Shown here: positions 41,463 to 50,386 of the stretch, one piece after another | How the letters are laid out: every line of letters starts with the position of its first letter | How positions within the stretch are numbered: position 1 is the stretch's first letter | Assembly: GCA_041920215.1 (NCBI GenBank) | Contig: JAYRSJ010000025.1 | Coordinates: 1-61,659 of the forward strand | From: JAYRSJ01 sp041920215 | GTDB lineage: Bacteria; Pseudomonadota; Gammaproteobacteria; Burkholderiales; Burkholderiaceae_C | DNA length: 61,659 bases | Reading direction: 5' to 3' | Notes under the pieces: model-generated | What the model saw: only the letters and a program-made list of their open reading frames with translations | Told to the model about the DNA's origin: nothing | Database searches by the model: none | Made by a program: the position numbers and the translations under genes

Positions 41463-42262
41463 GCGGCGCTGCCTGGGACGGCTGTGGGTGCAGGCGGCGC
41501 GCGATGCGCCTCGCTGGCCGGCCGCTGGATCTCGCTGGCCGGTGCCAGGCCGGCATCCAGCGCCTCGCGCTGGTCGAACACAAAGCAGCTGCCGTGGTAG
41601 TGCGGGCCGCCGGTCTCCTCTAAATACTTGAGGATGCCGCCCTCGAGCTGGTAGACCGGACCGTCCAGCCCCTGCTGCTGCAGATAGATGGCGGCCTTCT
41701 CGCAGCGTATGCCGCCGGTGCAGAAGCTCACCACGGTCTTGCCGCGCAGCTCGTCCAGGTGCGCCTGCACCGCCTCGGGAAACTCGCTGAACTTGTGGAT
41801 GCGCCAGTCGATCGCATTGTCGAAGGTCCCGTAGTCCACCTCGAAGGCATTGCGGGTGTCCAGGGTCACGACCGGTCGGCCGGCGTCGTCATGGCCCTGG
41901 TCCAGCCAGCGGGCCAGGGTCTCGGCCCGCACCGCCGGGGCGCGCTGCTGCTGGTCGGGCCGTATGGTCGGGTGGTTCATGCGGATGATTTCCGGCTTGA
42001 CCTTGACCAGCAGCTTCCTGAAGGGCACGGCGGCACTGAAGCTTTCCTTGGGCTGCAGCGGCGCAAATCGCGCGTCCTCCTGCAGCGCCGCCACCCAGGT
42101 CCGCACCGCCGCCGGCGCGCCGGCCAGGAAGAGGTTGATGCCTTCCTCGGCCAGCAGCACCGTGCCCTTGAGGCCGAGCTGCTCGGCGCGCTGGTGGAGC
42201 GGATCCCGCAGGGCCTGGCAGTCGGGCAGGGCCACGAACTGGTAGGCCGAGATGTTCAGCAC
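41459..42262 (-). CDS. trhO: tRNA uridine(34) hydroxylase, rhodanese-type (TrhO/YceA family)
   Basis: 267 residues starting from GTG at 42262 (VLNISAYQFVALPDCQALRD), where conserved homology begins; upstream in-frame codons are not homologous. N-terminal acylphosphatase-like domain (GTVLLAEEGINLFLAG), then a rhodanese domain with the active loop CTGGIRCEKAA carrying the catalytic Cys. Family members make 5-hydroxyuridine at tRNA wobble position 34. The C-terminal 25 residues are Pro/Ala-rich and poorly conserved. Confidence 0.88.
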   Translation of the reverse strand: MLNISAYQFVALPDCQALRDPLHQRAEQLGLKGTVLLAEEGINLFLAGAPAAVRTWVAALQEDARFAPLQPKESFSAAVPFRKLLVKVKPEIIRMNHPTIRPDQQQRAPAVRAETLARWLDQGHDDAGRPVVTLDTRNAFEVDYGTFDNAIDWRIHKFSEFPEAVQAHLDELRGKTVVSFCTGGIRCEKAAIYLQQQGLDGPVYQLEGGILKYLEETGGPHYHGSCFVFDQREALDAGLAPASEIQRPASEAHRAPPAPTAVPGSAA

Positions 42263-42359
42263 GGGCAGCGATGGGGAGGTGGTGGGCAGCAAGGGGAGCA
42301 ATCGGCGTGGCCAGGAACTGGGCCGGGATTGTAGGCCGGCCCTTGCGCCGGTCCTGGCG

Positions 42360-43292
42360 CTACTGGCTGCCGCCGGCCGGCCTCGGCCGGCTGGGCACCG
42401 TGCTGGCACACAGCTCCAGCCGGCCCGGGTTGTGCACGAACCAGCCGCTGCGCTGGCGGCGGGCGTCTTGCAGCGCGGTCCAGCTGGGGCTGTCGGTGCG
42501 CAGCAGCTGCAGGTCCGGGCGCTGCGCGGCGGGCAGATCGGCCAGCAGCCGGGCGCTGAGGATGGGTGTGCGCAGCCCGGCTTCGGTGTAGAAGCCCATG
42601 GGCGCCGGCCCGCGCGGCAGGCTGGACAGATGCTCGATGCCCTGTATCACCCGGCCCACCGTCGTGATGTTCAGGTCCAGGGTGCGCGGCGCATGGCCGA
42701 TCACCGCATAGAGCGAGCTGCCATTGCTGGAGTCGGCCTCCATGCCGCGGCCGGCCCCCACCATGCCGTAGCAGTGGGCCAGCCAGGCACGGCCGGTCCG
42801 TGGGTCCGCGGCCACCGGGAAGCCGTCCACATGGCCGCTCAGTGGTGCCCAGCCATCGCTGTCCCGCATGGGGCTCAGCGGCAGGCCGGCCAGCGCGATA
42901 TCGAACTCGGCCGGCAGCTTGGCCGCTGCCGCGGCGGGCAGCGGCTTGGCCGTCTTGTCCTTTTCCTCGCCGGGGTCGCCCCATTGGCTGACGAAGCCGT
43001 CCTGCACCCGCAGCACGGCCAGGCCATCGAAATAGCTAGCGCGGCTCAGCGCGCGGATGTTGGCCACATGGCGCGGCGCGAAGCGCGGGGCCAGCTCGAT
43101 CAAGACCTGAGCCTCGCCACGCGCGGTCTGCAACCGCATCAGCAGCGTGGACTCGGGGTCGAGGTCACGCCAATGCTCGGGCGGCGCGGCTGCCAGGATC
43201 TCGGCGGCGGTCTTGGCCGCCGGCTTGGGCGCGTCGGCCTGCAGCAGCGGGGTTGAGGCCAGCAGCAGGGCGGCCAGCAAGGCGTTCTTCAT
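42360..43292 (-). CDS. Secreted cyclophilin-type peptidyl-prolyl isomerase
   Basis: 310 residues from the ATG at 43292. Signal peptide (MKNALLAALLLASTPLLQA). Cyclophilin fold with RFAPRHVANIRALSRASYFDGL and VIQGIEHLSSLPRG. The usual active-site Arg/Phe segment (HRVIxxFMIQGGD) is replaced by VLRVQDGFVSQWGDPG, so the core is divergent; activity may be reduced or altered. An insert at about 115-200 and a C-terminal extension make it longer than standard PpiA. Divergent from dnaE. Confidence 0.75.
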   Translation of the reverse strand: MKNALLAALLLASTPLLQADAPKPAAKTAAEILAAAPPEHWRDLDPESTLLMRLQTARGEAQVLIELAPRFAPRHVANIRALSRASYFDGLAVLRVQDGFVSQWGDPGEEKDKTAKPLPAAAAAKLPAEFDIALAGLPLSPMRDSDGWAPLSGHVDGFPVAADPRTGRAWLAHCYGMVGAGRGMEADSSNGSSLYAVIGHAPRTLDLNITTVGRVIQGIEHLSSLPRGPAPMGFYTEAGLRTPILSARLLADLPAAQRPDLQLLRTDSPSWTALQDARRQRSGWFVHNPGRLELCASTVPSRPRPAGGSQ

Positions 43293-43366
43293 CGGCTCCT
43301 CCAGGTCTTGTGCCGGCGCGCAGCATAGCGGCCGGCGGGCTGCGGCGGCCTGCCTACAATCCCGCA

Positions 43367-46300
43367 ATGCCCTTTGTCCATCTGCGCACCCACAGCGAGT
43401 TTTCCGTCGTCGACGGCACCCTCAGAATCGACGATGCCGCCAAGGCGGCGGCCAAGGACGGGCAGGTGGCGCTGGCCATCACCGATCTGGCCAATCTGTT
43501 CGGCGGCATCAAGTTCTACAACGCCTGCCGCAAGAAGGGCGTCAAGCCGCTGCTGGGCAGCGATGTCTGGCTGGAGCCCGAGGCCGGCGACAAGCAGCCC
43601 AGCCGCCTGCTGCTGCTGGTGCAGAACTACCAGGGCTATCTGAACCTCTGCGAGCTGCTGTCGCGCGCCTGGATACAGAATGTGCAGCGCAACCAGGCCT
43701 GCCTGAAGTGGGAATGGCTGGAGGAGCTGAACGAGGGGCTGATCTGCCTGTCGGGGGCGCAGTTCGGCGGTCTGGGCCAGGCCCTGCTGGCCGGCGACCA
43801 GGCGCGCGCCCGGCAGTGGGCCAGCCGCCTGGGCGGCATCTTTAGCCAGCGCTTCTACATCGAGCTGCAGCGCGCCGGTCTGCCCGGCCAGGAGGCCCTG
43901 GTGCGCGCCAGCGTACCCTTTGCCGCCGAGCTGCAGCTGCCGGTGGTCGCCACCCATCCGATCCAGTTCCTGGCGGCCGAGGATTTCGATGCGCATGAGG
44001 CGCGGGTCTGCGTGGCCGAGGGCGAGACCCTGGCCAATCCCAAGCGCATCCGGCGCTTCAACAGCGGCCAGTATTTCAAGACCCAGGCCGAGATGGAGGC
44101 CTTGTTCGCCGATATCCCCTCGGCGATCGCCAACACGGTGGAGATCGCGCGGCGCTGCAGTCTCTCGCTGGTGCTGGGCAAGCCGCAGCTGCCCAACTTC
44201 CCGACGCCGTTGCTGGAAGACGGCACGCCGATGCCGATGGACCAGTATTTCCGTCAGCTCTCCCACGAGGGCCTGGAGCACCGGCTCAAGCTGCTGTATC
44301 CCGATCCGGCCAAGCGCGAGGCGCAGCGAGCGCGTTATGTGGAGCGGCTGGAGTTCGAGCTGGAGACCATCATCAAGATGGGCTTCCCGGGCTACTTCCT
44401 GATCGTCGGTGACTTCATCAAGTGGGCCAAGGAAAACGGCTGCCCGGTGGGCCCGGGCCGGGGCTCGGGCGCCGGCTCGTTGGTAGCCTATGTGCTCCTG
44501 ATCACCGACCTGGATCCGCTGCAGTACAACCTGCTGTTCGAGCGCTTCCTGAACCCCGAACGGGTTTCGATGCCCGACTTCGACATCGACTTCTGCCAGG
44601 GCAACCGCGACCGGGTTATCGACTACGTCAAGGAGAAATACGGCCGCCCGGCGGTGAGCCAGATCGCCACCTTCGGCACGATGGCGGCCAAGGCGGCGCT
44701 GCGCGATATCGGCCGGGTGCTGGGCATGGGCTTCGGTCATGTCGACTCGATCGCCAAGCTGATCCCGGCACCGCCGGGCAAGACGGTGACCCTGGCCAAG
44801 GTGCCGGATGAGCCCGACGACAAGATCATCTACGCCCGCAAGGAGGCGCCCGAGATCGAGGAGCGCGAGGCCCAGGACGAGGAGGTGGCCGAGCTCTTGA
44901 AACTGGCGGCCCGGGTCGAGGGCATGGTGCGCAATATCGGCATGCATGCCGGCGGGGTGCTGATCGCGCCGGGCAAGATCACCGACTTCTGCCCGCAGTA
45001 CCAGCAGCCCGGCTCGACCAGCGCGGTGAGCCAGTACGACAAGGACGACGTCGAGGCGATCGGCCTGGTCAAGTTCGACTTTCTGGGTCTGGCCACGCTG
45101 ACCATCCTGGAGCTGGCCAAGGACTTCATCGTCGCGCGCTACCCCGAGCACAAGGACTTCGCCTTCGAGAAGATCCCGCTGGACGACAAGAGGACCTACA
45201 AGCTCTTCTCCGACGGCCTGACCGAGAGCGTGTTCCAGTTTGAATCCAGCGGCATGCAGAAGATGCTGAAGGATGCCAAGCCCTCGCGCCTGGAGGACCT
45301 GATCGCGCTGAACGCGCTGTACCGCCCCGGTCCCATGGACCTGATCCCCAGCTTCGTCGCGCGCAAGCATGGGCGCGAGGTGGTCGAGTATCCGCATCCG
45401 CTGGTGGAGCCGGTGCTGTCCGAGACCTACGGCATCATGGTCTACCAGGAGCAGGTGATGCAGACCGCCCAGGTGCTGGGCGGCTACACCCTGGGCGGTG
45501 CCGATATGCTGCGCCGCGCGATGGGCAAGAAGAAGGCCGAGGAGATGGCCGCCCACCGCGAGCTGTTTCGCAAGGGCGCGGCCGAGAAGGGCATAGACCA
45601 GGCCAAGGCCGACGAGGTCTTCGACCTGATGGAGAAGTTTGCCGGCTACGGCTTCAACAAGTCGCATGCGGCCGCCTACTCGCTGCTGGCCTATCACACC
45701 GCGTGGCTCAAGGTGCATTTCACCGCGGAGTTCTTCGCCGCGAACATGACGATCGAGTCGGACGACACCGACAAGCTCAAGGTGCTGATGAACGATGCCA
45801 AGCTTTTCGGCATCGAGTTCGAGCCGCCCAATGTCAATCTGGGTGTGCACCGCTTCGAGCCGCTGGGGCCGCGCAAGATCAATTACAGCCTGGGTGCGAT
45901 CAAGGGCACGGGCCAGGGGGCGATCGAGGCCATCGTGCGCGCCCGCAAGGAGGGCGGCGCGTTCAAGAGCTTCTTCGACTTCTGCGCCCGGGTGGATCGC
46001 AAGGCGGTCAACAAGCGGGTGGTCGAGGCCCTGATCAAGGCGGGCGCCTTCGACAGCCTGCAGCCCGACCGCGCCCGCCTGCTGGCCAGCGTGGCCCTGG
46101 GCTATACCTATGCCGACGGGCTGGCGCAGAACGCCGATCAGGGCGGCCTGTTCGACTTCGACGACAACGCCCATGGCTCCTCGACCGCCGAGCCGCCGCT
46201 GGTGGAGGTGGCGCCCTGGAGCATCAAGGAGCAGCTGAGCTACGAGAAGACGGCCATCGGCTACTACCTCAGCGGCCATCTGTTCGACCAGAGCGGCGAG

Positions 46301-46933
46301 GAGGTGCGGCGCATGGTGAAGCGCCGCATCGTCGATCTGCAGGACAGCCGCGAGCCGGTGATGGTGGCGGGCATCGTCGGTGATCTGCGCGTCATCAACG
46401 GCAACCGCGGCCGGGTCGCGATCTTCAAGCTTGACGACAAGAGCGATGCGATCGAGGCGGTGGCCAATGAGGAGCTGCTCAATGCCCACAAGGAGCTGCT
46501 GGCCGAGGACGAGCTGATCATCGTCTCGGGCAAGGTGCAGAACGACCGTTTCTCCGGCGGCCTGCGCCTGAATGTGCAGCAGGTCTGGGACCTGGCGGCG
46601 GCGCGGGCCCGCTTCGGCAAGTACCTGCGCCTGAGCGCCCCAGATCCGGGGCAGGCGGCACCCCTGGTGGCGACGCTGGACGAGGTGCTCAAGACCTGGC
46701 CCGCCCGCCGCGTCGAGGCCGAGCAGGGCCCGCTGGTCCAGGGCCTGGGCCTGCGCCTGAGCCTGTGCATCCGCCAGGGCGAGGAGGGTGCCAGCGCCGA
46801 GCTGGAGCTCGGCGAGGCCGGCAGGTTCTGGCCCTGCGACGAGGCCCTGGCCCGCTTAGCCGGCCCAGCCAGGCGCGCTGCGGCGGGAGCGATGGAGGCG
46901 GCTGCCGAGGCGCCGCAGATCGTCTACGACTGA
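43367..46933 (+). CDS. dnaE: DNA polymerase III subunit alpha
   Basis: 1188 residues from the ATG at 43367 (MPFVHLRTHSEFSVVDGT), where the PHP domain opens. Replicative polymerase: PHP (about 1-270), palm with catalytic PDFDIDFCQGNRD near residue 404, fingers and thumb, helix-hairpin-helix, and an OB domain near 1000 (REPVMVAGIVGDLRVINGNR). Length and the single PDFDIDF site identify DnaE1 rather than PolC or ImuC-type DnaE2. Transcribed alone. Confidence 0.97.
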   Translation: MPFVHLRTHSEFSVVDGTLRIDDAAKAAAKDGQVALAITDLANLFGGIKFYNACRKKGVKPLLGSDVWLEPEAGDKQPSRLLLLVQNYQGYLNLCELLSRAWIQNVQRNQACLKWEWLEELNEGLICLSGAQFGGLGQALLAGDQARARQWASRLGGIFSQRFYIELQRAGLPGQEALVRASVPFAAELQLPVVATHPIQFLAAEDFDAHEARVCVAEGETLANPKRIRRFNSGQYFKTQAEMEALFADIPSAIANTVEIARRCSLSLVLGKPQLPNFPTPLLEDGTPMPMDQYFRQLSHEGLEHRLKLLYPDPAKREAQRARYVERLEFELETIIKMGFPGYFLIVGDFIKWAKENGCPVGPGRGSGAGSLVAYVLLITDLDPLQYNLLFERFLNPERVSMPDFDIDFCQGNRDRVIDYVKEKYGRPAVSQIATFGTMAAKAALRDIGRVLGMGFGHVDSIAKLIPAPPGKTVTLAKVPDEPDDKIIYARKEAPEIEEREAQDEEVAELLKLAARVEGMVRNIGMHAGGVLIAPGKITDFCPQYQQPGSTSAVSQYDKDDVEAIGLVKFDFLGLATLTILELAKDFIVARYPEHKDFAFEKIPLDDKRTYKLFSDGLTESVFQFESSGMQKMLKDAKPSRLEDLIALNALYRPGPMDLIPSFVARKHGREVVEYPHPLVEPVLSETYGIMVYQEQVMQTAQVLGGYTLGGADMLRRAMGKKKAEEMAAHRELFRKGAAEKGIDQAKADEVFDLMEKFAGYGFNKSHAAAYSLLAYHTAWLKVHFTAEFFAANMTIESDDTDKLKVLMNDAKLFGIEFEPPNVNLGVHRFEPLGPRKINYSLGAIKGTGQGAIEAIVRARKEGGAFKSFFDFCARVDRKAVNKRVVEALIKAGAFDSLQPDRARLLASVALGYTYADGLAQNADQGGLFDFDDNAHGSSTAEPPLVEVAPWSIKEQLSYEKTAIGYYLSGHLFDQSGEEVRRMVKRRIVDLQDSREPVMVAGIVGDLRVINGNRGRVAIFKLDDKSDAIEAVANEELLNAHKELLAEDELIIVSGKVQNDRFSGGLRLNVQQVWDLAAARARFGKYLRLSAPDPGQAAPLVATLDEVLKTWPARRVEAEQGPLVQGLGLRLSLCIRQGEEGASAELELGEAGRFWPCDEALARLAGPARRAAAGAMEAAAEAPQIVYD

Positions 46934-46993
46934 GGCGCAGATGCCGGGGCCGCGGCCGTCTGTGGCGTGCCCACCAAAACCGGGGGCTTTATC

Positions 46994-47024
46994 GCTTACG
47001 TTCCGACACCGGCAGGACGTAAGC
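46994..47024. promoter_or_regulatory. Operator-like inverted repeat upstream of the patatin gene
   Basis: GCTTACGT (46994-47001) and ACGTAAGC (47017-47024) are perfect inverted repeats separated by 15 bases, ending 7 bases before the ATG at 47032. Position and symmetry suggest a repressor site. Confidence 0.45.
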
Positions 47025-47031
47025 TGAGGCC

Positions 47032-48285
47032 ATGACGTCCCAACCCTGCACCGGCCTGATACTCACCGGTGGCGGTGCCCGTGCCGCCTACCAGGTGGGT
47101 GTGCTGGCCGCGCTGGCCCAGCTGCGCCGCGATGCCGGGGTCCAGGATCGCAATCCCTTTCCGGTCATCGCCGGCACCTCGGCCGGCGCTATCAATGCCG
47201 CCACGCTGGCCTGCAACTCCGACGATTTCGACGGGGCGGTCGACGGCCTGATGCACATCTGGCAGAACATCCATGTCGAGCAGGTCTATGCAGCCGACTC
47301 GCTGGGGGTGATACGCACCGGCGCGCGCTGGATGACGATGATGAGCCTGGGCTGGGCACTGGCGCGCTGGAAGCGCAGCCGGCCGCGCAGCCTGCTGGAC
47401 AACGCGCCGCTGGGCGATCTGCTGCGCCGCTGGGTGCGCATCGAGCGCCTGGATCCGATGCTGGAGCAGGGCCATATGCGGGCCCTGGCGATCAGCGGCT
47501 CCAGCTACACCTCGGGCCAGCATGTGACCTTCTACCAGACCCGCGAGCCGGTGCGGCCCTGGCTGCGCTCGCAGCGGGTGGCGGTGCCGACGCGGCTGTC
47601 GATCGGACATCTGATGGCCTCCTCGGCGATTCCCTTCATCTTTCCGGCCGAGCAGCTGGATCTGGACGGCGAGCCGGAGTGGTTCGGCGACGGCTCGATG
47701 CGCCAGAGCGCGCCGATCTCGCCGGCGGTGCATCTGGGCGCCGACCGGGTGCTGGTGATCGGCGCCGGTCGCATGCACGAGCCGCCGGGTCGGCGCACCG
47801 TGCATGTGGAGGGCCATCCCAGCATGGCCCAGATTGCCGGCCATGCGCTGTCGAACATCTTTCTCGACGCGCTGGCGGTCGATGTGGAGCGGCTGCAGCG
47901 CATCAACAACACCCTCTCGCTGCTGCCGCCCGAGGCGCGCCGCGCCACGCCGCTGCGGCCCATCGAGGTGCTGGTGATCGCGCCCAGCCGGCGTCTGGAC
48001 GAGCTGGCCGCCGAGCACCAGGCCAGCCTGCCGCCGCCGATACGCGGCCTGCTGCGCAGCGTGGGCGTCAGCGGCGAGGGCAAGAACGCCAGCGGCTCGG
48101 CCCTGACCAGCTATCTGCTGTTCGAGCCCTCCTTCACCGGCGAGCTGATCATGCTGGGCATGGCCGACACGCTGGCCCGGCGCAGCGAGGTGCAGCGATT
48201 CTTCGGCTGGCCGGCCCAGGCGCCCAGCGTCGACCCGGCCACGATGCGCAAGCGCCGCGCCGGCTTCGTCGAGACCGTCAGCTAG
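47032..48285 (+). CDS. Patatin-like phospholipase
   Basis: 417 residues. Oxyanion loop TGGGARAAYQVGV, nucleophile in AGTSAGAIN and catalytic Asp in FGDGSM give the patatin Ser-Asp dyad. The C-terminal region (about 250-400) is long and helical, as in bacterial patatins of about 400 residues. No signal peptide. Stop codon TAG overlaps the convergent helix-hairpin-helix gene through the shared CTAG. Confidence 0.9.
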   Translation: MTSQPCTGLILTGGGARAAYQVGVLAALAQLRRDAGVQDRNPFPVIAGTSAGAINAATLACNSDDFDGAVDGLMHIWQNIHVEQVYAADSLGVIRTGARWMTMMSLGWALARWKRSRPRSLLDNAPLGDLLRRWVRIERLDPMLEQGHMRALAISGSSYTSGQHVTFYQTREPVRPWLRSQRVAVPTRLSIGHLMASSAIPFIFPAEQLDLDGEPEWFGDGSMRQSAPISPAVHLGADRVLVIGAGRMHEPPGRRTVHVEGHPSMAQIAGHALSNIFLDALAVDVERLQRINNTLSLLPPEARRATPLRPIEVLVIAPSRRLDELAAEHQASLPPPIRGLLRSVGVSGEGKNASGSALTSYLLFEPSFTGELIMLGMADTLARRSEVQRFFGWPAQAPSVDPATMRKRRAGFVETVS

Positions 48286-48575
48286 CCAGGCAAGGCCTGA
48301 CCCTCGATGCGCAGGCCGGCGGCGGAGAGCCGCGCGGCCAGCCGCGGGCCTATGCCGCGCACCCGGCGCTGCAGATCGGACCAGCTGCTGAACGGCGCCT
48401 GCTGGCGCGCCAGCAGCAGCCGGTCCACCAGCTGCGGGCCGAGGCCCGGCAGGGCCTCCAGCTGGGCGCGGCTGGCGCTGTTGAGCTCCAGCAGGGCTTG
48501 GGCGCGCAACCAGGGCGTCAGCAGCGCGCCCGCCGGCAGGGCCAGCGTCAGCAGGGCCTGCCGCCTAGTCGCCAT
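48282..48575 (-). CDS. ComEA-like helix-hairpin-helix protein
   Basis: 97 residues from the ATG at 48575. N-terminal twin-Arg/hydrophobic leader (MATRRQALLTLALPAGALL) suggests export, then a single helix-hairpin-helix region (LNSASRAQLEALPGLGPQLV, RGIGPRLAARL). ComEA-type DNA-binding proteins take part in DNA uptake, but this small version could be another exported DNA-binding protein. The start overlaps the end of msbA by 11 bases. Confidence 0.75.
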   Translation of the reverse strand: MATRRQALLTLALPAGALLTPWLRAQALLELNSASRAQLEALPGLGPQLVDRLLLARQQAPFSSWSDLQRRVRGIGPRLAARLSAAGLRIEGQALPG

Positions 48576-50301
48576 GCTGGGCCTGGACCATGGCGGCATA
48601 GGCGCCGTCAGCCGCCAGCAGGTCCGCGTGGCTGCCAGATTCCAGCAGCCGGCCCTGGGCCAGCACATGGATGCAGTCGGCATTGCGCACGGTGGAGAGC
48701 CGGTGGGCGATCAGGATCAGGGTCTTCTTGCCCTGCCATTGCTCCAGGGCCTGCTGCACCGCGCGCTCGCTCTCGGTATCCAGCGCCGACGTCGCCTCGT
48801 CGAAGACCCAGATCGGCGCATCCTTGTAGAGCGCGCGGGCGATGGCCAGGCGCTGGCGCTGGCCGCCGCTGAGCTTGCTGCCATTGCTGCCGATCGGCGT
48901 CTCCAGGCCCTGGGGCAGGGTCTGGACGAAGTCCCATAGATGGGCGGCGCGCAGGGCCTGCTCCAGCCGCGCCGCATCGCGCGGCTGGGCATAGGCGATG
49001 TTGTCGGCCACCGAGGCGTCGAACAGCACGATGTCCTGCGAGACGACGGCGAACTGGCGGCGCAGCGAGGCCCGGCTGAAGTCCTCCAGCGGCTCGCCGT
49101 CGATCAGCAGCCGGCCGCCCTGCGGCTGGTTGAAGCCCAGCAGCAGGCTGATGATGGAGCTCTTGCCCGAGCCCGAGGCGCCGACCAGCGCGGTGGTCCG
49201 GCCGGGGGCGAACACCAGGCTCAGCTGCTTCAGCGCATCGTCCTCGGCGCCGGGATAGCGCAGGCTCACCGCCTCCAGCCGGATCTCGCCACGGGCCGGC
49301 GCCAGCTGGCGGCTGCCGCCCGCGGGCTCCAGCGGCAGATCAAAGAGGCTGAAGCAGCCGCGCGCGATCACCAGGCCGTTGAGTATCGGCTGCGAGAGCT
49401 CGGTCAGATGGCGCAGGCGCGAGGTCAGCAGCAGCAGCGCGGTGATGTAGGCGGCGAACTCGCCGGCGCCGGTCTGGTTCTCGCGCGCCTGCAGGAGCGC
49501 GAGGCTGACCACCAGGGACAGGCCCACCGCCGCCACCAGCTGGGACATGGGCTGGATCATCGCGTTGGTGGCCGAGGTCTTGAGCGCTTGGCGCTGGGCC
49601 TCGGCGCTGAGGGCGGCGAAGCGCTCGCGCTCATGCGCGGCGGCATCGAAGCTGCGCACCACCCGCCAGGCCCGCGTCAGGTCGTCGACCTTGGCCGAGA
49701 GACCCATTTGCGCGTCGTAGCTGAGCGTGCCGATGCGCCGCACCCGGCGGTTGATCCGCTGCATCAAAAAGGCCATCAGCGGCACAGTGACCATGGACAA
49801 GAGGGTCAGCTGCCAGTTCAGATAGAGCAGGTAGCCCAGCATCGCGACGGCAGGCAGGCCGTCGCGCAGCAGCGTGATCACAGAGCCCGACAGCAGGCCC
49901 ATGATCTGCTGCGGATCGTTGACCACCTTGGACACCGCGGTGCCGGCCTGCAGGCTGGTGTAGGCGGAGGCATCGGCCTGCAGCAGCCGCTCCAGCAGCG
50001 CGCGGCGCAGATCCATCACGGTGCGCGAGCTGGTCCAGTTCAGCAGGTACTGGCCCAGAAAGCCGAACAGGCCGCGCAGCGCGAACAGCGTCACCAGCAC
50101 CACCGGCACCCACCAGACCGAGAAGGCCTGGCGGTCGAAACCGTCGGCAAACACCGTCTTGATCAGCTGCGGAATCAGCGGCTCGGTGGCGGCCGCGCCG
50201 ATATAGGCCAGCAGCGTGAACACAATGCCCAGCCGGTGCGGCTTGACGAACTGCCAGAGGCGTTGCGCGGTGGGGCGGAGTTGCTGCGGTTCTGGGTTCA
50301 C
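48565..50301 (-). CDS. msbA: Lipid A export ATP-binding/permease MsbA
   Basis: 578 residues, a half-transporter: six membrane helices (about 20-310), then an ATPase domain with Walker A GASGSGKSS, signature KLSGGQRQR and Walker B IWVFDEATSALD. Flips lipid A-core across the inner membrane. Start is GTG at 50301 (NPEPQQLRPT). Length and motifs match MsbA; the surrounding glycosyltransferase and lapAB genes support an LPS role. Confidence 0.9.
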   Translation of the reverse strand: MNPEPQQLRPTAQRLWQFVKPHRLGIVFTLLAYIGAAATEPLIPQLIKTVFADGFDRQAFSVWWVPVVLVTLFALRGLFGFLGQYLLNWTSSRTVMDLRRALLERLLQADASAYTSLQAGTAVSKVVNDPQQIMGLLSGSVITLLRDGLPAVAMLGYLLYLNWQLTLLSMVTVPLMAFLMQRINRRVRRIGTLSYDAQMGLSAKVDDLTRAWRVVRSFDAAAHERERFAALSAEAQRQALKTSATNAMIQPMSQLVAAVGLSLVVSLALLQARENQTGAGEFAAYITALLLLTSRLRHLTELSQPILNGLVIARGCFSLFDLPLEPAGGSRQLAPARGEIRLEAVSLRYPGAEDDALKQLSLVFAPGRTTALVGASGSGKSSIISLLLGFNQPQGGRLLIDGEPLEDFSRASLRRQFAVVSQDIVLFDASVADNIAYAQPRDAARLEQALRAAHLWDFVQTLPQGLETPIGSNGSKLSGGQRQRLAIARALYKDAPIWVFDEATSALDTESERAVQQALEQWQGKKTLILIAHRLSTVRNADCIHVLAQGRLLESGSHADLLAADGAYAAMVQAQHGD

Positions 50302-50386
50302 GAATCGTCGAGGCCGGGTCGGATTCGGTTATTGTCGCCGCTTCGCCGGCACCAGCCGGTGCATGCCTTCTGCTGCCTCCGACGTC

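Noticed and set aside
43289..46489. 1066-codon minus-strand open frame opposite dnaE
   Set aside because: Shadow of dnaE; no domain-like sequence.
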